Source: Pantoea coffeiphila (GTDB taxonomy: Bacteria; Pseudomonadota; Gammaproteobacteria; Enterobacterales; Enterobacteriaceae). From it: a stretch of DNA of 64,000 nt. Each line of letters starts with the position of its first letter. Positions within the stretch are counted from its first letter, which is position 1. This document shows, piece after piece, positions 59,962 through 64,000 of the stretch. The notes under the pieces were generated by a model. That model worked only from the letters and a program-made list of their open reading frames with translations, searched no databases and had not been told where the DNA came from. Made by a program: the position numbers and the translations under genes. The stretch lies in contig NZ_JAFBFW010000003.1 in the NCBI RefSeq assembly GCF_016909495.1, forward strand, positions 620,001 through 684,000, in the 5' to 3' direction.

Positions 59962-60063
59962 ATCGGTGTCGGGCGGGTTCGCGGACGCGCCGTGAACACG
60001 TCCGTGTGGGCTCGGTTCGCGCATCCCTGCGCTCAACGGTCCGCGAACCCGCCCGTCACCGAT
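59962..60063 (+). repeat. Structured intergenic repeat B1 (family B)
   Basis: A 102-bp element. Outer arms 59962-59985 and 60040-60063 pair at 23 of 24 positions (starting ATCGGTG). The loop contains a 25-base core at 59988-60012 (CGCCGTGAACACG...) found again, inverted, at 60243-60267. An inner hairpin GCGCA-TCCC-TGCGC is at 60019-60032. Confidence 0.88.
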
Positions 60064-60188
60064 TGCCCATCGGCTATGGATTTGCTGTGGGTAAACAGTT
60101 ACCGAATCAATTCTTTAAAACTGCGACGTGAACTTCTGAAAAGGTGAACGTAACGGGGCATACCCAAAGCGATACGGTAATTCGGAAG

Positions 60189-60295
60189 GCGAACGTCAGG
60201 GGGCAGATAAGCCGGATGTCTGCGGCAGGGATGCCGCAGCCAAGCCCACACGGACGTGTTCACGGCGATCCGGCGTTCTGCCCCCTGACGGTCGC
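60189..60295 (-). repeat. Structured intergenic repeat B2 (family B, inverted)
   Basis: A 107-bp element. Outer arms 60189-60206 and 60278-60295 pair at 17 of 18 positions but have no sequence in common with the B1 arms. The 25-base core at 60243-60267 is exactly the complement of the B1 core. The inner hairpin TGCGGCA-GGGA-TGCCGCA (60221-60238) has a stem different from B1 but the complementary loop. Sequence outside (GGTGAACGTAACG near 60143 and its near-complement at 60342-60353) can extend pairing. The remaining bases of the recJ-prfB spacer hold nothing recognised. Confidence 0.87.
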
Positions 60296-60538
60296 CCGGC
60301 CTCCGCATTTGAAGCGAGAAAAATGCTCCACATAGTGCGCCACGTAACGTTCACCCGCATCCCGGTAACAGTTAATGCCATCTTAGCCCCGGTTACGCTC
60401 ATTACTTTCTCCATTTATAGCAAGTTGGGATTATTACGCTGCCAAAGCGTGGTCAAAACTACAAACTGCACGCTATTTCAGGTAAACTGCTCCGTTACAT
60501 TCACGTCCTTTTCGATCACCTAAAAAGATTCTAAAACC

Positions 60539-61637
60539 ATGTTTGAAATTAATCCGGTAAAGAACCGAATTCAGGATCTCACTGAGCGCAGCGGCGTTCT
60601 TCGGGGGTATCTTTGACTATGATGCCAAGAAAGAACGTCTCGAAGAAGTAAACGCTGAGCTTGAACAGCCTGATGTCTGGAATGAACCCGATCGCGCTCA
60701 GGCGCTGGGTAAAGAACGCTCCTCATTAGAAGCCATTGTTCAAACCCTCGACCAGATGTCGCAGGGGCTGGAAGATGTTTCCGGCCTGCTGGAACTGGCG
60801 GTAGAAGCCGAAGACGAAGACACCTTCAACGAAGCGGTTGCCGAGCTGGATGGCTTAGATAAAAAGCTCGCCGAGCTGGAATTCCGCCGCATGTTCTCCG
60901 GCCAGTACGACAGCGCCGACTGCTACATGGATATCCAGGCCGGTTCCGGTGGTACGGAAGCACAGGACTGGGCCAGCATGCTGCTGCGTATGTATCTGCG
61001 CTGGGCAGAAGCTAAAGGCTTCAAAACCGAAATCATCGAAGAGTCCGATGGTGAAGTGGCCGGCACTAAATCCGCTACCATCAAAATTATCGGCGACTAC
61101 GCCTACGGCTGGTTGCGTACTGAAACCGGCGTTCACCGCCTGGTGCGCAAAAGCCCGTTCGACTCCGGCGGCCGTCGCCACACCTCGTTCAGCTCGGTCT
61201 TTATCTACCCGGAAGTTGAAGACGATATCGATATCGAAATCAACCCGGCCGACCTGCGCATTGACGTTTACCGCGCCTCCGGTGCCGGTGGTCAGCACGT
61301 TAACAAAACCGAGTCGGCAGTGCGTATTACCCACTTACCGACCAACATTGTCGTGCAGTGCCAGAACGACCGCTCTCAGCATAAGAACAAAGATCAGGCA
61401 TTCAAGCAGCTGCGCGCCAAGCTGTATGAATACGAGATGCAGAAGAAAAATGCTGACAAGCAGGCGGCGGAAGACAACAAGTCTGACATCGGCTGGGGCA
61501 GTCAAATCCGCTCTTACGTTCTGGATGATTCACGCATTAAAGATCTGCGTACCAGTGTAGAAACGCGGAATACGCAGGCGGTTCTGGACGGCGATCTGGA
61601 TCGTTTTATCGAAGCAAGTTTGAAAGCAGGGTTATAA
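60539..61637 (+). CDS. prfB: Peptide chain release factor 2 (programmed +1 frameshift)
   Basis: RF2 recognises UGA and UAA stop codons and releases the nascent chain. The gene starts at ATG 60539 ([19 protein letters not shown]), reads 25 codons to an in-frame TGA at 60614-60616, and continues in the +1 frame (GAC TAT GAT ...) to 61637, giving 365 residues. The peptide-release motif GGQ is in [14 protein letters not shown]. The tripeptide anticodon SPF is in [13 protein letters not shown]. The annotated-looking ATG at 60756 is internal. lysS follows after 9 bases. Confidence 0.97.
60600..60617 (+). promoter_or_regulatory. prfB programmed +1 frameshift site
   Basis: The slippery CTT TGA C at 60611-60617 is canonical. 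Three bases upstream, the internal Shine-Dalgarno-like sequence reads CGGGGG, where E. coli has AGGGGG. When RF2 is scarce the ribosome shifts by one base on CTT and reads GAC, so RF2 controls its own synthesis. Confidence 0.95.
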
Positions 61638-61646
61638 GGAACTCAC

Positions 61647-63167
61647 ATGTCTGAACAACAACCGCAGGCCGCTGATGCAGCAGTTGAGCTTAATAACGAA
61701 CTGAAAGCGCGTCGCGAAAAGCTCAGCGCGCTGCGTGAAACCGGCGTGGCGTTCCCGAACGACTTCCGCCGCGATCGCACCTCGGATACGCTGCACGCCG
61801 AGTTTGACGACAAGGAAAACGAAGAGCTGGAAGCGCTGGGCGTTGAGGTCAGCGTCGCTGGCCGTATGATGACCCGCCGCATCATGGGTAAAGCCTCTTT
61901 CCTGACGCTGCAGGATGTCGGTGGCCGCATTCAGCTATACGTCTCCCGTGACGATCTGGCTGAAGGCATCTACAACGAACAGTTCAAAAAGTGGGACCTC
62001 GGCGATATCGTCGGCGCTCGCGGTAAGTTGTTTAAGACCAAGACCGGCGAGCTGTCGATCCACTGTAGCGAACTGCGCCTGCTGACCAAAGCACTGCGCC
62101 CGCTGCCGGACAAGTTCCATGGACTGGCCGATCAGGAAACCCGCTATCGTCAGCGCTACCTCGATCTGATCAGTAACGATGACTCCCGTAATACCTTCGT
62201 TGTGCGTTCAAAAATCATGGCGGGTATCCGCAGCTTCATGGTTAACCGCAACTTTATGGAAGTGGAAACCCCAATGATGCAGGTGATCCCTGGCGGCGCA
62301 TCTGCCCGTCCGTTCATCACCCATCACAATGCGCTGGATATCGATATGTACCTGCGTATTGCGCCAGAGCTGTACCTGAAGCGTCTGGTAGTGGGCGGCT
62401 TCGATCGCGTATTCGAGATCAACCGTAACTTCCGTAACGAAGGTATTTCGCCGCGCCATAACCCAGAGTTCACCATGATGGAACTCTATATGGCCTACGC
62501 GGACTATAAAGATCTTATCGAACTGACCGAAAGCCTGTTCCGCACCCTGGCGCAGGATATTCTGGGCAACACTGTTGTGCCTTACGGCGAGCAGGAGTTC
62601 GACTTCGGCAAGCCGTTTGAAAAGCTGACGATGAGAGAAGCGATTCTGAAATATCGTCCGGAAACCAACCTGGCCGATCTCGACGATTTCGACAAGTCTG
62701 TGGCGATTGCCCAGTCTATCGGCATCAAAGTTGAGAAGAGCTGGGGTCTGGGCCGTCTGGTTACAGAGATCTTCGAAGAAACCGCCGAAGCACATCTGAT
62801 CCAGCCTACCTTCATCACCGAGTATCCGGCTGAAGTGTCGCCGCTGGCGCGCCGCAACGACGAGAACCCGGAAATCACCGACCGCTTTGAATTCTTTATC
62901 GGCGGCCGTGAAATCGGTAACGGCTTCTCGGAGCTGAACGATGCGGAAGACCAGGCCGAGCGTTTCCTGCAGCAGGTTAATGCCAAAGACGCCGGTGATG
63001 ATGAAGCGATGTTCTACGACGAAGACTACGTCACCGCGCTGGAACACGGTCTGCCGCCGACGGCTGGTCTGGGCATCGGTATCGACCGTATGGTGATGCT
63101 GTTTACCAACAGCCACACCATCCGCGACGTGATCCTGTTCCCGGCTCTGCGCCCGGGCAGCAAGTAA
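61647..63167 (+). CDS. lysS: Lysyl-tRNA synthetase, class II
   Basis: A 506-residue homodimeric enzyme that charges tRNA-Lys. The N-terminal OB-fold anticodon-binding domain ([21 protein letters not shown]) precedes the class II core with motif 1 around [16 protein letters not shown], motif 2 [24 protein letters not shown] and motif 3 [13 protein letters not shown]. Biased codons suggest high expression. Operon with prfB, 9 bases apart; AAGGA ribosome-binding site. Confidence 0.98.
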   Translation: MSEQQPQAADAAVELNNELKARREKLSALRETGVAFPNDFRRDRTSDTLHAEFDDKENEELEALGVEVSVAGRMMTRRIMGKASFLTLQDVGGRIQLYVSRDDLAEGIYNEQFKKWDLGDIVGARGKLFKTKTGELSIHCSELRLLTKALRPLPDKFHGLADQETRYRQRYLDLISNDDSRNTFVVRSKIMAGIRSFMVNRNFMEVETPMMQVIPGGASARPFITHHNALDIDMYLRIAPELYLKRLVVGGFDRVFEINRNFRNEGISPRHNPEFTMMELYMAYADYKDLIELTESLFRTLAQDILGNTVVPYGEQEFDFGKPFEKLTMREAILKYRPETNLADLDDFDKSVAIAQSIGIKVEKSWGLGRLVTEIFEETAEAHLIQPTFITEYPAEVSPLARRNDENPEITDRFEFFIGGREIGNGFSELNDAEDQAERFLQQVNAKDAGDDEAMFYDEDYVTALEHGLPPTAGLGIGIDRMVMLFTNSHTIRDVILFPALRPGSK

Positions 63168-63185
63168 GTATTATTGTCCTACCCG

Positions 63186-63214
63186 ACGGCCAGCTTTTGC
63201 TGGCCGTTTTTATT
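63186..63214 (+). terminator. prfB-lysS terminator
   Basis: ACGGCCAGC-TTTT-GCTGGCCGT is a perfect 9-bp stem with a T tract, 18 bases after the lysS stop. Confidence 0.95.
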
Positions 63215-63322
63215 TGTCCCTCAGCCTAAACTGTTAACCCCCCAGCATTTTCCCCGCTCGCATTTGCTCAACGCCCCGTTCGGCGGGCATCATGCACAAA
63301 ATTTTCAGCAGGTTTATCCATC

Positions 63323-63952
63323 ATGATTAACGTAGCCCTGATCGACGACCATATCGTGGTGCGTTCCGGTTTTGCTCAGCTTCTCTCCCTGGAAAGCGAT
63401 ATCCAGGTGACCGGCCAGTTTGCTTCCGCCGCCGAGGCCTGGCCGCATCTGCTGCGCGAGCCTTTCGACGTAGCGGTGCTGGATATTGCCATGCCGGATG
63501 AGAGCGGGCTGAGCCTGCTGACCCGCCTGCGCCAGCAGCGTCCGGGCTTCCGGGCGATTATCCTCAGCATTTATGACACCAGCGCCTTTGTGCAAAGCGC
63601 GGTGGATGCCGGGGCCAGCGGCTACCTGACCAAGCGCTGTGGGCCGGAGGAGCTGGTGCAGGCGGTGCGTTCGGTCAGCGTCGGCGGGCTTTACCTGTGT
63701 GCCGATGCGCTGCGTGCGCTGCGCCAGACCCGGCCGGTGCCCAAAGAGCTGACCTCGCTGACGCCGAGAGAGAAGCAGGTATTCGATCTGCTGATTAACG
63801 GCATCAGCGTAAAGGCGATTGCCGACCAGCTGGCGCTCAGCCATAAAACCGTGCACGTTCATCGCGCCAACGTGTTGGGCAAACTAAACTGCCAGACCAC
63901 CGTTGAGCTGGTGCATTTTGCCCTTCAGCATCAGCTGCTGAGCCATACCTGA
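63323..63952 (+). CDS. UhpA-like NarL-family response regulator
   Basis: A 209-residue two-component regulator. The receiver domain has the acidic pair D8-D9 (ALIDDH), the phosphorylated D54 (VLDIAMPDE) and K in LTKRCGPEEL. The C-terminal LuxR-type helix-turn-helix is LTPREKQVFDLLINGISVKAIADQLALSHKTVHVHRANV, seen in two stretches. It is most like UhpA, the activator of hexose-phosphate uptake, although another UhpA-like pair is possible. Its TGA overlaps the next ATG by one base, so a sensor kinase is coupled to it. Confidence 0.8.
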   Translation: MINVALIDDHIVVRSGFAQLLSLESDIQVTGQFASAAEAWPHLLREPFDVAVLDIAMPDESGLSLLTRLRQQRPGFRAIILSIYDTSAFVQSAVDAGASGYLTKRCGPEELVQAVRSVSVGGLYLCADALRALRQTRPVPKELTSLTPREKQVFDLLINGISVKAIADQLALSHKTVHVHRANVLGKLNCQTTVELVHFALQHQLLSHT

Positions 63953-64000
63953 TGCCGCAGGCGCGCCATATTGTTTTATCGCTGATGCTGGCGCTGTTTT
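63952..64000 (+). CDS. Start of a membrane sensor protein, probably UhpB-like kinase (partial)
   Basis: Only 16 codons are visible. ATG 63952 overlaps the stop of the response regulator (TGATG). The peptide MPQARHIVLSLMLALF is basic then hydrophobic, as expected for the first transmembrane helix of a sensor kinase. Its identity as UhpB rests only on the upstream neighbour. Confidence 0.5.
   Translation, partial: MPQARHIVLSLMLALF

Noticed and set aside
59962-60295. Insertion sequence remnant
   Set aside because: No transposase fragment is present and the two elements do not share terminal repeats; they share only an internal core.
60756-61637. Separate shorter prfB gene starting at the internal ATG
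   Set aside because: The upstream 25 codons, the CTTTGAC shift site and the continuing frame show that this is the 3' part of one frameshifted gene.

Overview
The window is a 64-kb piece of a gammaproteobacterial chromosome, clearly of the order Enterobacterales. Nearly every gene has a recognisable E. coli counterpart, and the order follows the E. coli segment trmB-yggL ... galP-metK-speA-speB-loiP-tktA-epd-pgk-fbaA-mscS-argO-argP-rpiA-serA-fau-ssrS-zapA-pepP-ubiH-ubiI-gcvTHP-ygfZ-sdhE-fldB-xerD-dsbC-recJ-prfB-lysS. The moderately GC-rich coding style, missing yggU and ansB, an OprD-type porin, a Tat-exported sulfatase, and creBCD sitting next to sdhE-cptA suggest an Erwinia/Pantoea-like (Erwiniaceae) genome rather than Escherichia. 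That placement is an inference from gene content.

Layout. 1-11468: tRNA and ribosome functions (trmB, yggL), heme/nucleotide/PLP housekeeping (hemW, rdgB, yggT, yggS, yggR), the rsmE-gshB-yqgE-ruvX operon, endA, sprT and galP. 11469-12623: a non-coding spacer with a CRP/GalR promoter, an octamer tandem repeat and two ~200-bp structured repeats. 12624-24659: metK with a MetJ operator array, the putrescine pathway speA/speB split by an AT-rich four-gene accessory module, an OprD porin, loiP and tktA. 24738-33147: a sulfatase, then epd-pgk-fbaA, mscS, argO and yggE. 33215-42393: argP, rpiA, serA, fau, 6S RNA, zapA, and the ygfB-pepP-ubiH-ubiI operon. 42394-43527: a second spacer with the same ~200-bp structured repeats, then the glycine cleavage operon gcvTHP. 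48168-59897: ygfF, an HD phosphohydrolase, trhA, ygfZ, sdhE-cptA-creBC(D), fldB, xerD-dsbC-recJ. 59898-60538: a third spacer with a second family of structured repeats. 60539-64000: prfB with its programmed +1 frameshift, lysS, and the start of a UhpA/UhpB-like two-component system.

Two things stand out. First, a family of ~195-203-bp intergenic elements (four copies here, in inverted pairs at 11954-12510 and 42489-43013) has a conserved core. Its outer arms and one internal helix change sequence between copies but stay self-complementary within each copy. A second, ~105-bp family (59962-60063 and 60189-60295) behaves the same way. This pattern of compensatory change points to selection for structure in RNA or single-stranded DNA. 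Second, the compact operon between speA and speB (DUF4258-like protein, two probable ribbon-helix-helix proteins, and a 267-residue protein I cannot assign) has its own promoter and palindromic operator and looks like a toxin-antitoxin-type or other accessory system.
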